DNA of 64,000 nt from the NCBI GenBank assembly GCA_020974905.1, contig CP087563.1, positions 4,464,001 to 4,528,000 on the forward strand, in the 5' to 3' direction. The translations under genes were made by a program, and so were the position numbers. A model generated the notes under the pieces. The model made no database searches, was not told where the DNA came from, and saw only the letters and a program-made list of their open reading frames with translations. This document shows positions 10,282-18,364 of this stretch, piece after piece. Numbering within the stretch: position 1 is the first letter of the stretch; every line of letters begins with the position of its first letter. This stretch comes from Planctomycetes bacterium syqfu (GTDB taxonomy: Bacteria; Planctomycetota; Phycisphaerae; Phycisphaerales; Phycisphaeraceae).

Positions 10282-10675
10282 ATGTCCATCAGCATCGTTC
10301 TGTGTGTCTTGCTGACACTGCTTTTGACCATCACGGTCCTGTGTTCGACCCATGCAGCAAGCTCTACCATCATTGCAACCAATCAGGCGCAAGACCTTCA
10401 ACAGCAAGCAGAACAGACCAATCAGCAATCAATCAGGCTCAGGAAATCCTGAACCTAACACAAAAAAAAATCTCAGCAATTACGTGCTGACGCTGCGGTG
10501 TTGCAAGCCGTTCGCTCGGACATGCATAACCAGTTGGGCTTACTCATCCAATCTATGATTGCCAACACGTCCACATCACGACCCCGATGCCATCAGCCAA
10601 GTCTCCGACGACATCAACCAACTCAAAGACGAAGCCCAATCACTGCAAACCGTCTTGGGTCAGTTTGTGGTGTGA
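10282..10675 (+). pseudogene. Frameshifted gene for a small secreted or membrane-anchored coiled-coil protein
   Basis: The ATG at 10282 opens a frame with a hydrophobic N-terminus (MSISIVLCVLLTLLLTITVL) followed by Gln/Ala-rich helix, and stops at TGA 10450. The same kind of sequence continues in a second frame from about 10431 (NQAQEILNLTQK), in a third from 10471 after an A9 run (10462-10470; SQQLRADAAVLQAVRSD), and in a fourth ending at TGA 10675 (DDINQLKDEAQSLQTVLGQF). Heptad-like spacing persists across all pieces, so one ancestral coding region of about 130 codons has been broken by three single-base indels. Its 3' end overlaps the convergent gene at 10660. Alternatives are assembly errors at the A9 run, or unrelated chance frames, which I consider less likely. 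Function unknown. Confidence 0.55.
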
Positions 10676-11130
10676 CAGCGAATCTGTTCATTCGGCTTAG
10701 GCATGCCACATTCAGGGCAGGACTCAGGAGAGTAACTCAAATCGTATTTGCATTGGACACATAGATTCTTCTTGATCAAATACTGGAAATATGCACGATC
10801 AATCCAATAAAGCAGAATCGCAAAAACAATCAGGATGATCCAATCCATCAGGACTCCCAGCCAATCAGGGCCTTGTGATGTAGAGGGGGCAGCCCAAAAG
10901 TATCCAACTGATTGTAATCCTGCCTGATGCATCTCAAACCAAAGACTTTTCATACTGTATTCGTACCTTGGTACATCAGCCCAGATGAAATGTCGATCTA
11001 GCGACATCTTGCTTGTGTATTCATAGCGATAAGATGGAATGGTTACTTGAAACGACCAACGTGGATAGATCAAAGCAACCAACATTCCCACTGAAGTGAA
11101 AACAAGAATGGCTTTTGGATTCTTTCGCAC
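10660..11130 (-). CDS. Membrane protein with C-terminal zinc ribbon
   Basis: 156 residues starting at GTG 11130, with a GGGGG stretch upstream as ribosome-binding site. There is an N-terminal membrane segment (about 8-24), a middle extracytoplasmic part, a second membrane segment (WIILIVFAILLYWI, about 92-106), and a C-terminal CVQCKYDL ... CPECG zinc ribbon. The C-x2-C-x-YDL-x-C-P-x-CG arrangement is widespread in planctomycete membrane proteins of unknown function. No enzyme motif is visible. Its last bases overlap the degraded convergent gene on the other strand. Confidence 0.7.
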   Translation of the reverse strand: MRKNPKAILVFTSVGMLVALIYPRWSFQVTIPSYRYEYTSKMSLDRHFIWADVPRYEYSMKSLWFEMHQAGLQSVGYFWAAPSTSQGPDWLGVLMDWIILIVFAILLYWIDRAYFQYLIKKNLCVQCKYDLSYSPESCPECGMPKPNEQIRCHTTN

Positions 11131-11165
11131 TGTTACCCCCTAGCTATAAGTTAATCCGTGCGCGC

Positions 11166-11183
11166 TAAACCGCGAGCGGTTTA
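11166..11183. repeat. Palindrome TAAACCGC-GA-GCGGTTTA
   Basis: Perfect eight-base arms around a GA loop between two minus-strand genes. It belongs to a set of GA- or GAC-loop hairpins in this window (18238, 48513, 59019) whose stems differ while the short loop is kept. No T-tract follows, so it is not a standard terminator. Confidence 0.55.
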
Positions 11184-11192
11184 ATCCGCGCT

Positions 11193-12026
11193 TTACCGAC
11201 CTTCAAGCAGGCGTTGGCCGAGGAACTCGTTGAGGTCGGGGATTTCGTTGATCTTGTCGATGACGGTTTGAATGGGATATTCCAGACGGACGAAATCTAC
11301 ATGCTCACTGCTGACGATAGCATAGCTGGCGCGCGGGTCACGGTCGCGCGGTTGACCGACGCTGCCGGGATTGATGATGCATTTTTCGCCACTGTTCAAC
11401 CGGTAGCGTCCGTTGAGATCCGCAGGCGGGTAGAAGTCGGGTTCATCCGTGAAGACACCTGCGACATGGGTATGCCCGCAGAAGCAGCGTTTTTCGATGC
11501 GGTCAAAAATCTGTGCCATCTTGGAAGGTGATGTGATCACGTCATCGGGGAAGACGTATTCGTTGATCGGTCGCCGTGGTGATGCGTGGACGCATAACGT
11601 GCCATGGAAGTGATGTCGGATTTCCAGGCTGCCCAGGTACTCCCAACGCTTGCGGCGTTTGACGGGGTCTTCTTCAAGTTCAAATTGACGACGGGTCCAG
11701 AATGCTGCAGCTTCGGCAGACGCGTTAAATGCCGTAGGCTCGTAAAGGGCTGCAAAGTCGTGGTTCCCCATCAATGCCCACTCACAGTTTTCCATCACCA
11801 GGTCCAGACACTCACAGGGATTCGGACCATAGCCGATGATGTCACCCAGACAGCAGATGCGCGTGACACCGCGTTCCTTGATGTCAGCAAGGACGACTTT
11901 CAGTGCATCCACATTGCCATGGATGTCGGAGATCAATGCGAAGCTGCCCTTCCCACCGGTCGGATCATTCTTGACGGCTTTGGGTTGGGATGCGTTGGAT
12001 GAATCAGATTCGGAAGGTTGAGCCAC
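11193..12026 (-). CDS. Calcineurin-like metallophosphoesterase
   Basis: 277 residues, cytoplasmic. It has the metal-binding blocks of the family in order: SDIHGN (about 33-38), GDIIGYGPNP (about 61-70), GNHDF (about 88-92), VHASPRRP and GHTHVAG (about 190). Together these bind two metal ions for phosphoester hydrolysis. The GYGPNPCEC variant is typical of the YfcE/diadenosine-tetraphosphatase-like subgroup found widely in bacteria. The start is GTG 12026 with AGGACG upstream; residues 1-28 are polar and probably disordered. It is divergent from the GT9 gene at 12110, so the 83-base gap carries both promoters. The substrate cannot be told from sequence. Confidence 0.82.
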   Translation of the reverse strand: MAQPSESDSSNASQPKAVKNDPTGGKGSFALISDIHGNVDALKVVLADIKERGVTRICCLGDIIGYGPNPCECLDLVMENCEWALMGNHDFAALYEPTAFNASAEAAAFWTRRQFELEEDPVKRRKRWEYLGSLEIRHHFHGTLCVHASPRRPINEYVFPDDVITSPSKMAQIFDRIEKRCFCGHTHVAGVFTDEPDFYPPADLNGRYRLNSGEKCIINPGSVGQPRDRDPRASYAIVSSEHVDFVRLEYPIQTVIDKINEIPDLNEFLGQRLLEGR

Positions 12027-12109
12027 TGGGTCGTCCTGTTTGGTTTAGGTGCGAAAATCATGCTGTGGGAGTCAACGTGTGTCGACAATATGGATATAGT
12101 AGACGATCC

Positions 12110-13192
12110 ATGGCCAATGATCACCCCCGGAATCCCAAATCCAGTCTCGACGCCCCGCGCGTGCTGCTGATTCGCCCCAGTGCATTGGGTGATGTATGCC
12201 GTACCGTGCCTGCCTTGGTGACACTGCGAAAGGCCATGCCCCAAGCCCAAATCGACTGGCTAGTTCAGTCCCCCTTCGCCCCTGCGATCGCCTCGCATCC
12301 CGACCTGCATCAGGTTGTTGCATTTGACCGCAAGCGTTATTCGAAGCTGCTGCTCCGCCCCGGTCAATGGTCGAGCTTCCGTGGGTTTCTGCGTCAATTG
12401 CGTGAAGCGCATTACGACATGGTCTTCGACCTTCAAGGCCTTGCACGCTCAGGTTACTTCACATGGGCAACCCGCGCGCCCATCCGAGTCGGCTTTGCTA
12501 ACGCTCGCGAAGGTGGGCATCTTGGGTACACCCATCGCTATCACATCGACACCAACATGCACACCGTCGACCGCATGCTCGCATTACTCAAAGCCCATGA
12601 CATCCCCCCATCGCCACAGGAACCTGATCGGGATATGCGACTCTTCACGCCTGCTGAAGATCTCAAATGGGCTGATCAATATCTCAACGACATCGGCAAC
12701 GGTAACCGTCCCTTTGCCCTGCTTGCCCCGACTGCACAGTGGTTATGCAAATGCTGGCCGATCCAGCGATTCGTCGAACTGGCAAAACGATTGGAACAGG
12801 AACTGAACCTGCGCATCATCGTCATGGCCGCACCCCACGAGCAACCCATCGTCCAACCGCTGCTCGATGCAACCAACACGCAACTGCCCCCAACCACCAT
12901 TGGCAAAATGATGGGACTCATCCAACGCGCCCGCATCATGATCTGCCATGACTCGGGCCCGCTGCACATGGCCGTCGGCCTGGGCACCCCCACCGTCAGT
13001 CTCTTCGGCCCAACCAATCCTGCTCTCGTCGGTCCCTATCAACAAGACCAATGGGTCGTCCAACCATCCGACATCACCCAGCAGGAACTTGCCCAAAGCT
13101 ACCGCGACCGCAAGAACGACCAATCCATCATGGCAAGGATCACCCTCGACCAAGTCTGGGACCGCGTGAAGATGCGCATGGATCAATCCTAA
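12110..13192 (+). CDS. Glycosyltransferase family 9 (ADP-heptose:LPS heptosyltransferase-like)
   Basis: 360 residues. It transfers a sugar, probably heptose, during lipopolysaccharide core or related surface glycan synthesis. Seen: N-terminal VLLIRPSALGDVCRTVPAL (nucleotide-sugar fold start), FDLQGLARSGYF, WPIQRFVELA, and the C-terminal donor-binding DSGPLHMAVGLGTPTVSLFG followed by PTNPALVGP. These are the GT9/WaaC-WaaF signatures. The ATG at 12110 is preferred because the open frame further upstream overlaps the divergent phosphoesterase. Exact acceptor specificity is not readable from sequence. Confidence 0.85.
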   Translation: MANDHPRNPKSSLDAPRVLLIRPSALGDVCRTVPALVTLRKAMPQAQIDWLVQSPFAPAIASHPDLHQVVAFDRKRYSKLLLRPGQWSSFRGFLRQLREAHYDMVFDLQGLARSGYFTWATRAPIRVGFANAREGGHLGYTHRYHIDTNMHTVDRMLALLKAHDIPPSPQEPDRDMRLFTPAEDLKWADQYLNDIGNGNRPFALLAPTAQWLCKCWPIQRFVELAKRLEQELNLRIIVMAAPHEQPIVQPLLDATNTQLPPTTIGKMMGLIQRARIMICHDSGPLHMAVGLGTPTVSLFGPTNPALVGPYQQDQWVVQPSDITQQELAQSYRDRKNDQSIMARITLDQVWDRVKMRMDQS

Positions 13193-13721
13193 GACCGTAG
13201 CAATTGCGATGTGTCACAACGCAGCCATTCAGGCGAGCCGCGTCGTGTCGACGCGGGTTACACACACGAACACCATCACACACACAACACCCCACCAACC
13301 ACCACCGACATCAACTGCCTTTTACCTTGCGGCGGTCCGGTTGTTGCCCCACACCCCAGCCTCCGGCTGCCCCTCGGAAGAGCATTGAGCCTTTACCACA
13401 AGTTTGCGTCTAGTGTGTGGATTTTGAACTCTTGCAGAAACGCTTGATATCTTGCCCGTCATTTAACAACGCGCACCAAAGGCCCAATGCCCTTCCGCGG
13501 GGGAGTCAGGTGGCTTGGAGGGCTGACGGCGAAGCCTCCATCTCAAATAGTCATTTCCTTATTCTGTCTTGAATGCCTTGCGGGGGTCCGGGGGTTGCCC
13601 AGCAGCGCAGCATCAGCTTGTCTGATGCGAGCAGCGCACAACCCCTGGCAAAGAAACACACATTAAAAATCATCTCACGCTTATCACGATAGTTGAATCT
13701 TCCGCCAAGGCCGGTCATCCT
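13193..13721. other. Repeat-rich intergenic region
   Basis: No gene is supported in these 529 bases. It holds one family-1 palindrome (13230-13257) and GC-rich palindromic pieces of the GGGGGTCCGGGGG type near 13333-13380 and 13573-13650, which resemble the arms of the composite palindrome at 50672-51128. Small open frames here are Pro/His/Thr-rich and have no start signals. Confidence 0.6.
13230..13257 (+). repeat. Family-1 palindromic repeat (TGT loop), single copy
   Basis: The conserved lead CAGGCGAG is followed by stem CCGCGTCG, loop TGT and stem CGACGCGG. This copy is unpaired and its second hairpin is not obvious. See copies at 25561, 25650, 27634, 27730, 38793 and 38860. Confidence 0.8.
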
Positions 13722-14597
13722 ATGTCATCATTAACCAAGTACATCACAGCAACCCCGCGCGGATACAAACAGATGCCCAAGAACAAAAATAAAGACAACT
13801 TCGACTGCATGGCTGCCAAGGCAGATAAATATGTTCTCTACCAACGCTCCGTCCAGGAACCCGAATCCGAAGTCAAGTTCTTCAACAAAGTCTTCAAAAC
13901 CGCCTTTGGCAGAAAGCCCGTCAGTCTCCGCGAAGATTTCTGTGGCACGTTTGCCATCTGCTGTGAATGGGTCAAGTCCCACAAAGACCGCATTGCCGTT
14001 GGCGTGGACCTCGATCCCGAACCCCTGGCCTGGGGCCGTGAACACAACCTCGCGCCACTCAAACCCAAACAACAGGACCGCGTCACACTCTTACAACAGG
14101 ACGTGCGCACCTCAGGCGGCCAGAAGTTCGACATCCTCAGCGCCCAGAACTTCAGCTTCTGGATTTTCAAAACCCGTCCTGAATTATTGAAATATCTCAA
14201 ACATGCTTACAAAAATCTCAACGACGAAGGCATGATGGTCATGGACATGATGGGTGGCGGAGACTGCTGGGTCGAAGACCACACCGACGTCCGCAAGTTC
14301 AAAGACTTCAAGTATGAATGGGAGCAACACAAACTCTGCCCCATCACCCACGATGCGACTTTCCACATCCACTTCCAATTCAAGGATGGCAGCCGTCTGG
14401 ACAAAGCCTTCACCTACGAATGGCGTTTCTGGTCCATCCCCGAAGTCGTCGAGTTATGCAAGGAAGCCGGCTTCAGCGAAGTCGACGTCTACTGGGAAGG
14501 TGTCGACGAAGACGGTGAAGGCAACGGCATCTACACCGCCCAAGACCACGCCAGCCCCGACCCATGTTGGATCGCGTATATTGTGGCAACGAGATAA
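13722..14597 (+). CDS. Class I SAM-dependent methyltransferase
   Basis: 291 residues from ATG 13722, or 274 from ATG 13773, which begins at MPKNKNKDNF where the conserved part seems to start; neither has a strong ribosome-binding site. The Rossmann-like core is seen as SLREDFCGTFAICCEWV (motif I region, with G in FCGTF), AVGVDLDPEPLAWG (acidic end of beta 2), LLQQDVRT, and FDILSAQNFSFWIF, followed by MMVMDMMGGGDCW. The C-terminal half has YEWRFWSIPEVVELCKEAGF, a common end of small-molecule methyltransferases. The target is unknown. It is cytoplasmic, with no signal peptide. The gene stands alone between repeat-rich DNA and the AT-rich pair that follows. Confidence 0.75.
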   Translation: MSSLTKYITATPRGYKQMPKNKNKDNFDCMAAKADKYVLYQRSVQEPESEVKFFNKVFKTAFGRKPVSLREDFCGTFAICCEWVKSHKDRIAVGVDLDPEPLAWGREHNLAPLKPKQQDRVTLLQQDVRTSGGQKFDILSAQNFSFWIFKTRPELLKYLKHAYKNLNDEGMMVMDMMGGGDCWVEDHTDVRKFKDFKYEWEQHKLCPITHDATFHIHFQFKDGSRLDKAFTYEWRFWSIPEVVELCKEAGFSEVDVYWEGVDEDGEGNGIYTAQDHASPDPCWIAYIVATR

Positions 14598-14645
14598 GCA
14601 AGACAATTCCAAAGCAAACTATTGCATTACCCCGGGAGATGCATC

Positions 14646-15620
14646 ATGAATTTACGATTACTTATCAAAACAACTCTCATTCTGATTTTACTTGTATCCA
14701 ACACACAAGCAGAACCTATTGACTGGCGATCTCTTTACTTTTTAAGTAATTCAGCCCCTAGTCAAAATACAATTAAACATAAAAATAAAGAGTGGCCCGA
14801 GAAAATTACTGTATTTTTCGACGATGATAACAAACATAAATTCTGTGATCTAACAGCAATATCTACTGCAAAAACAAACCAGTTATTTTATATCGCCAAC
14901 AAATTTTTAACTGTTGGTGATATGAAACAATTCATCAACAGTTCACATCAATTCAAAGAGGAAGAATTATTTAAAAAAGCATTTTGGGATTACTACAAGC
15001 AAACACTAAGACTATTTGTATCAGATCAAATACTCATCGACAATTACATCAAGAATGACCAATCACCGTTCATCCCCGTGGGTCAATCAAATGTTCTTTT
15101 GTATGAAAGCTATGCATATCGTAACACAGGTCTTCCACTGAAGGTTATGTCTACCAGTCAATTTGAATCTTATCTTACCACTTTTGATGATTATGTTTTT
15201 AGTTTTAAAACGCTTTCCTACGACATGAATGATATTGAGCTGCTTTTGACACAATGGTCTGAACACATACCTGACACACCCCCAATCAAATGTGGCTATC
15301 AACTAACCTTATCAAAAGATGACAAACTTGCACTTTGGCAAAAAGAACGATCTCGATATGCATTTATCAGCAATAAAAGATTATCAGTTATCAACAATAT
15401 GATCCAAAACAGAGCCAGATATATTCCCCTACATGACTTTTGTGGAACACCAACACTAATCATACCTGCTCTTAATGCTGAACAAGACTTCGAAATAAAA
15501 ATACTGCTAGAGAAAAAACCCACTATTCCTCATGCAGATCATTCTGTGTTCGAGATTCCCCAACAACACGGCAAAATATTACCCTGCCAAGCTAATAATC
15601 AAAAAACTAAACAACCATGA
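14646..15620 (+). CDS. Secreted protein of unknown function
   Basis: 324 residues. ATG 14646 is preceded by GGGAG with seven-base spacing. Residues 1-20 form a signal peptide (LLIKTTLILILLVSNTQA) and the mature protein begins EPIDWR. No known domain is recognised; two spaced Cys residues (KFCDL, HDFCGTP) and a third (KCGYQL) may form a disulfide. The gene is visibly AT-richer and has different codon use (many AAA, AAT and TTA) from its neighbours, which suggests recent acquisition or relaxed selection. Its TGA overlaps the ATG of the next gene in an ATGA junction, so the two are probably translated together. Confidence 0.6.
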   Translation: MNLRLLIKTTLILILLVSNTQAEPIDWRSLYFLSNSAPSQNTIKHKNKEWPEKITVFFDDDNKHKFCDLTAISTAKTNQLFYIANKFLTVGDMKQFINSSHQFKEEELFKKAFWDYYKQTLRLFVSDQILIDNYIKNDQSPFIPVGQSNVLLYESYAYRNTGLPLKVMSTSQFESYLTTFDDYVFSFKTLSYDMNDIELLLTQWSEHIPDTPPIKCGYQLTLSKDDKLALWQKERSRYAFISNKRLSVINNMIQNRARYIPLHDFCGTPTLIIPALNAEQDFEIKILLEKKPTIPHADHSVFEIPQQHGKILPCQANNQKTKQP

Positions 15621-16117
15621 AATTTATCCGGGTATTCATGCTATGCCTTTTTCTCTGGTCGATATGGAAAACCATTGATGTGTTACTGCGTACATCATCG
15701 ATGGACTATCTATTATTCGAGAATGTTGGCTATACATGGCTCTTTTATGTCTTGGCGATTGCATTACTGATCGCACTGCTGGGCGGCTTCACCTTCCTGA
15801 TCACTCCCAAAATACGGATTTTCTATGTAACAAGCCAGATTGCTGTGGTGTTGAATTTATTGTTCACAGCCATGTCATCCATTCTGGCAATGCGATTCCC
15901 AGAGCAGGCTCAAGAAGCATATATCACAAGCCGTGAAGCACGCGGCTTATCCGTTCATCAGGCCACGCTGGATATGATGACGAATCCGGTGTCACACACT
16001 ATCGTCCTGATCGTTGCGACAGGCTTTGCTGTCTTGTGGTTAGTATTGCTCAACAAGATCAAAAACAATCCTATCTATATCAAAGAGATTGATGACGACA
16101 GTATTGATTTGGATTAA
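15617..16117 (+). CDS. Small integral membrane protein, unknown function
   Basis: 166 residues with about four hydrophobic segments (near 4-22, 41-64, 73-92 and 129-148) and an acidic cytoplasmic tail (KEIDDDSIDLD). It begins inside the stop codon of the preceding secreted-protein gene (ATGA overlap), so the two form a translationally coupled pair and may work together at the envelope. No catalytic motif is seen. Confidence 0.6.
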   Translation: MKFIRVFMLCLFLWSIWKTIDVLLRTSSMDYLLFENVGYTWLFYVLAIALLIALLGGFTFLITPKIRIFYVTSQIAVVLNLLFTAMSSILAMRFPEQAQEAYITSREARGLSVHQATLDMMTNPVSHTIVLIVATGFAVLWLVLLNKIKNNPIYIKEIDDDSIDLD

Positions 16118-16141
16118 GCAAAGCTATAAAAGTACATATGC

Positions 16142-16510
16142 TTAATCATCACCACCAACCTGCAACATTGAATCCATCAGTGTGTCGCAATGTTTGCAGT
16201 AAAACAAACGTGTTTGATTACGTTCTCTTCTCACAACGTTATCCGTGATCTTGCCACAGCTCACGCATTTCACATGGTTAATCAACCTGAGGCCATAAAG
16301 CATCCCCACACACATCGCACTCAACGGTAACGGCAGAATCCAATAGAGAAGATGCTCGGCTTTACCATGCACGCAGAACACAATGGCAGCAAAGCATATG
16401 AGCATTGGCAACCCGATCATCAGCCCCATGCGATTCCATTTGTCGAGGTGCTCATAGTTTGGAATGATTTCTTTTTCCACACCTTTGACCATGTAGGTTT
16501 GTTTACACAT
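16142..16510 (-). CDS. Membrane protein with zinc ribbon, unknown function
   Basis: 122 residues. ATG 16510 is chosen because it overlaps the end of the upstream gene (ATGTGTAA), a typical coupled junction; the frame extends further upstream but runs antisense-like through that gene. Two membrane segments (GLMIGLPMLICFAAIVFCV and LLYWILPLPLSAMCVGMLYG) are followed by a CVSCGK ... YCKHCD zinc ribbon. It probably works with the DUF2007-like protein encoded just before it. No specific function is recognised. Confidence 0.62.
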   Translation of the reverse strand: MCKQTYMVKGVEKEIIPNYEHLDKWNRMGLMIGLPMLICFAAIVFCVHGKAEHLLYWILPLPLSAMCVGMLYGLRLINHVKCVSCGKITDNVVRRERNQTRLFYCKHCDTLMDSMLQVGGDD

Positions 16511-16913
16511 TTTCGTCTTCAGAGAATTCAAAATCCTCAAACTCACCGACTTCCACGTAGGCACCACAGTGCGAGCAGTCTTGGACAGTGCCGTCGAGGG
16601 AGCTTGAGAAGAGGGTGGTTTCGCCGCATTTTTCGCAGACCGCTTCAATCTTGGTTGGCAGATTAGCCTGCCGTTGCTTACATAATTCGATATACTGCTT
16701 GAGATGTTCATTGGCTTGTGGTGCATCACTTTTACTGACATAGACCTGTGGCTGATGAACCCCGGCGATACCCCCAAGGATACTAAAGCCGGTCGCCGCG
16801 TTGTTCTCTACGACGTAGGCATCAATGCCGTTGGCATCGAGATGTTGCATGGCTGCCCAGGCATCGCTGTTGCTTTGGCCGGTGTAGATCACGATTGGTT
16901 CATTGAGTTGCAT
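16503..16913 (-). CDS. DUF2007-like protein with zinc ribbon
   Basis: 136 residues. The N-terminal 75 residues (VIYTGQSNSDAWAAMQHLDA, DAYVVENNAATGF, QVYVSKSDAPQANEHLKQY) match the small putative signal-transducing DUF2007 fold. They are followed by a zinc ribbon (CEKCGETTLF ... CSHCGAYVEV) and an acidic tail. The ATG at 16913 has GGGGA spaced upstream. It is the first gene of a two-gene unit with the membrane zinc-ribbon protein at 16142. The biochemical role of DUF2007 proteins is not established. Confidence 0.7.
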   Translation of the reverse strand: MQLNEPIVIYTGQSNSDAWAAMQHLDANGIDAYVVENNAATGFSILGGIAGVHQPQVYVSKSDAPQANEHLKQYIELCKQRQANLPTKIEAVCEKCGETTLFSSSLDGTVQDCSHCGAYVEVGEFEDFEFSEDENV

Positions 16914-17055
16914 GGGTAATCCCCGGAAAATGAATGTTGTTTGGTAAACACCATTCTATAGCAAGTCCATAGGTATGAACACATTGAACACCGAGTCAAG
17001 ATGACTCGGCTATATAGCCCAGACATTTTGGCTGGTGAAGTGTTCTTCATCACAG

Positions 17056-17093
17056 TAATAAAAACAAACCGGGCCAAACGAATTGACCCGGTT
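17056..17093 (-). terminator. Rho-independent terminator (minus)
   Basis: Arms AACCGGG (17067-17073) and CCCGGTT (17087-17093). Read on the minus strand the stem is followed by TTGTTTTTATT. It would end transcripts of the coiled-coil lipoprotein gene. Confidence 0.7.
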
Positions 17094-17172
17094 CTATACA
17101 ACCTGACCCCCTCTTACCTTGGCAGGTTGTACTCGTGCTATTGAACTTATCTTTCTCATCGACCTCTAACTT

Positions 17173-17259
17173 CGTCATTCCCACGCAGGTGGGAATCCAG
17201 TGGCATTCTGTTGACGCTTGCAGATCTCACTGGACTCCCGCCTGCGCGGGAGTGACGGA
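17173..17259. repeat. MITE-like 90-bp palindromic repeat, copy 1
   Basis: Starts CGTCATTCCC and ends GGGAGTGACGG. Each end carries a CCCGC...GCGGG hairpin, and the centre contains CCAGTGGCATTCTG. Other copies are at 20327, 52716, 53844 and 58845. It lies just after the stop of the lipoprotein gene. Confidence 0.8.
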
Positions 17260-17279
17260 TTGTGGCGATTCAAAGAACG

Positions 17280-18089
17280 TTAATTGCTATGGTTATGCGA
17301 ATTGATCCGGTGTTCGAGTTGGCGGATGTCGTTTGCAAGACGGTGATTGTTTCGCTTTTCATTATCCAGTTCACGTTCAAGACGATTGACTTCACGCTGG
17401 GCGCGCTGCAGGTTACGTTGCATCTCGATGATCTGCAGGTCATAGCTGTGCACACGCTGGGCATATGTCTCTGCTTTTTCAGCAGCGGACCGGGCGTTGG
17501 TGGCTTCGGCGAGGGCGACATTGACGGCTTGTGTGCTACTGGTCACGGCTGCACTATGCTTGGCGGACTCGGTTTTGAAATCGGTGACAGTTTGATCCCA
17601 ATGTCGATTGAGCTTGTTGAACTCATTGAGCATTTTTTCAAACTGGTTGACCACGTTGACCACGTCCGACTCCTTGCGATTCTGCTTGATGATGGCAAGT
17701 TGTTCGCGGCTGGTTTGTAAGAGTGAACTGATCTGCTGCCGATCGGATTGGGAGACGTTTTTGAGTTCCTGCACCTTGTCACGATGCGCTTGTGACTGCG
17801 CGAGATTGGCATCAAGTTCACTGCGTACCTTGGGGGAATAGGCGTTGGTGAAATGGTCAAAGGATGCCTGCTGCTGTGATTGAAAGTTGTTTTGTTTGGA
17901 GGTCAATGAGTCCATCAAAGATGCCAACTCATCCATGCGATTGCGGACTTGGTTGAGTGTGTAGCTTTGATTGTCCACGCGGTGTTCGACTTGTTGCATC
18001 TGTTCGGTACTGGCGCAGCCGGTGATGAGGATGGCAGTGAGTAGACATAGCGTAATCGGTGCGTAACGGTGAAGAGATGGTGCGTGCAT
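17280..18089 (-). CDS. Coiled-coil lipoprotein
   Basis: 269 residues from ATG 18089, with GGGAGG five bases upstream. The N-terminal signal ends in the lipobox LITGC (Cys near residue 21), so the mature protein is lipid-anchored. Almost all the rest is predicted coiled coil with heptad patterns: VEHRVDNQSYTLNQVRNRMD, VNQFEKMLNEFNKLNRHW and MQRNLQRAQREVNRLEREL near the C-terminus. There is no enzymatic motif. A structural or spacer role at the envelope is plausible (inference). Confidence 0.75.
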   Translation of the reverse strand: MHAPSLHRYAPITLCLLTAILITGCASTEQMQQVEHRVDNQSYTLNQVRNRMDELASLMDSLTSKQNNFQSQQQASFDHFTNAYSPKVRSELDANLAQSQAHRDKVQELKNVSQSDRQQISSLLQTSREQLAIIKQNRKESDVVNVVNQFEKMLNEFNKLNRHWDQTVTDFKTESAKHSAAVTSSTQAVNVALAEATNARSAAEKAETYAQRVHSYDLQIIEMQRNLQRAQREVNRLERELDNEKRNNHRLANDIRQLEHRINSHNHSN

Positions 18090-18237
18090 GTTGCCTCCCG
18101 AGAAAAGGTGAGTCGGTCTAACTGTAGGGTGATGTTTGCGGGGTTTGTGAATGGTATTGGTGTTGTGGTGGTGCGTAAATGTTTGTTTTGCAGTTGATTG
18201 AGATTTTTTTGCCAATATGTAGCCCCCCCCCTGTCTC

Positions 18238-18255
18238 TGGGACTGAAGTCCCAGG
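18238..18255. repeat. Hairpin CTGGGACT-GA-AGTCCCAG next to a C9 run
   Basis: Perfect eight-base arms with a GA loop, preceded by a nine-base C run (18224-18232). It is the same layout as the GA-loop palindromes at 11166 and 48513. It sits upstream of the lipoprotein gene, beyond its start. Confidence 0.55.
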
Positions 18256-18300
18256 GCTTTAATGTGCATTCGGGCATAACCAGGTGATTAATTGCACATG

Positions 18301-18338
18301 AAAAACGCCGTGTCGGTTGGATTGAACGACACGGCGTT
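18301..18338 (-). terminator. Rho-independent terminator after the SGNH hydrolase gene
   Basis: Twelve-base arms (AACGCCGTGTCG and its complement), followed on the minus strand by TTTTTCAT. It is 27 bases after the stop at 18365. Confidence 0.85.
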
Positions 18339-18364
18339 GGTTGGTGTTTGTTGATCAAAAGTGT

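Noticed and set aside
13204-13447. Small proteins in the 13.2-13.45 kb spacer
   Set aside because: Low-complexity His/Thr/Pro frames overlapping palindromic repeats, with no start signals.
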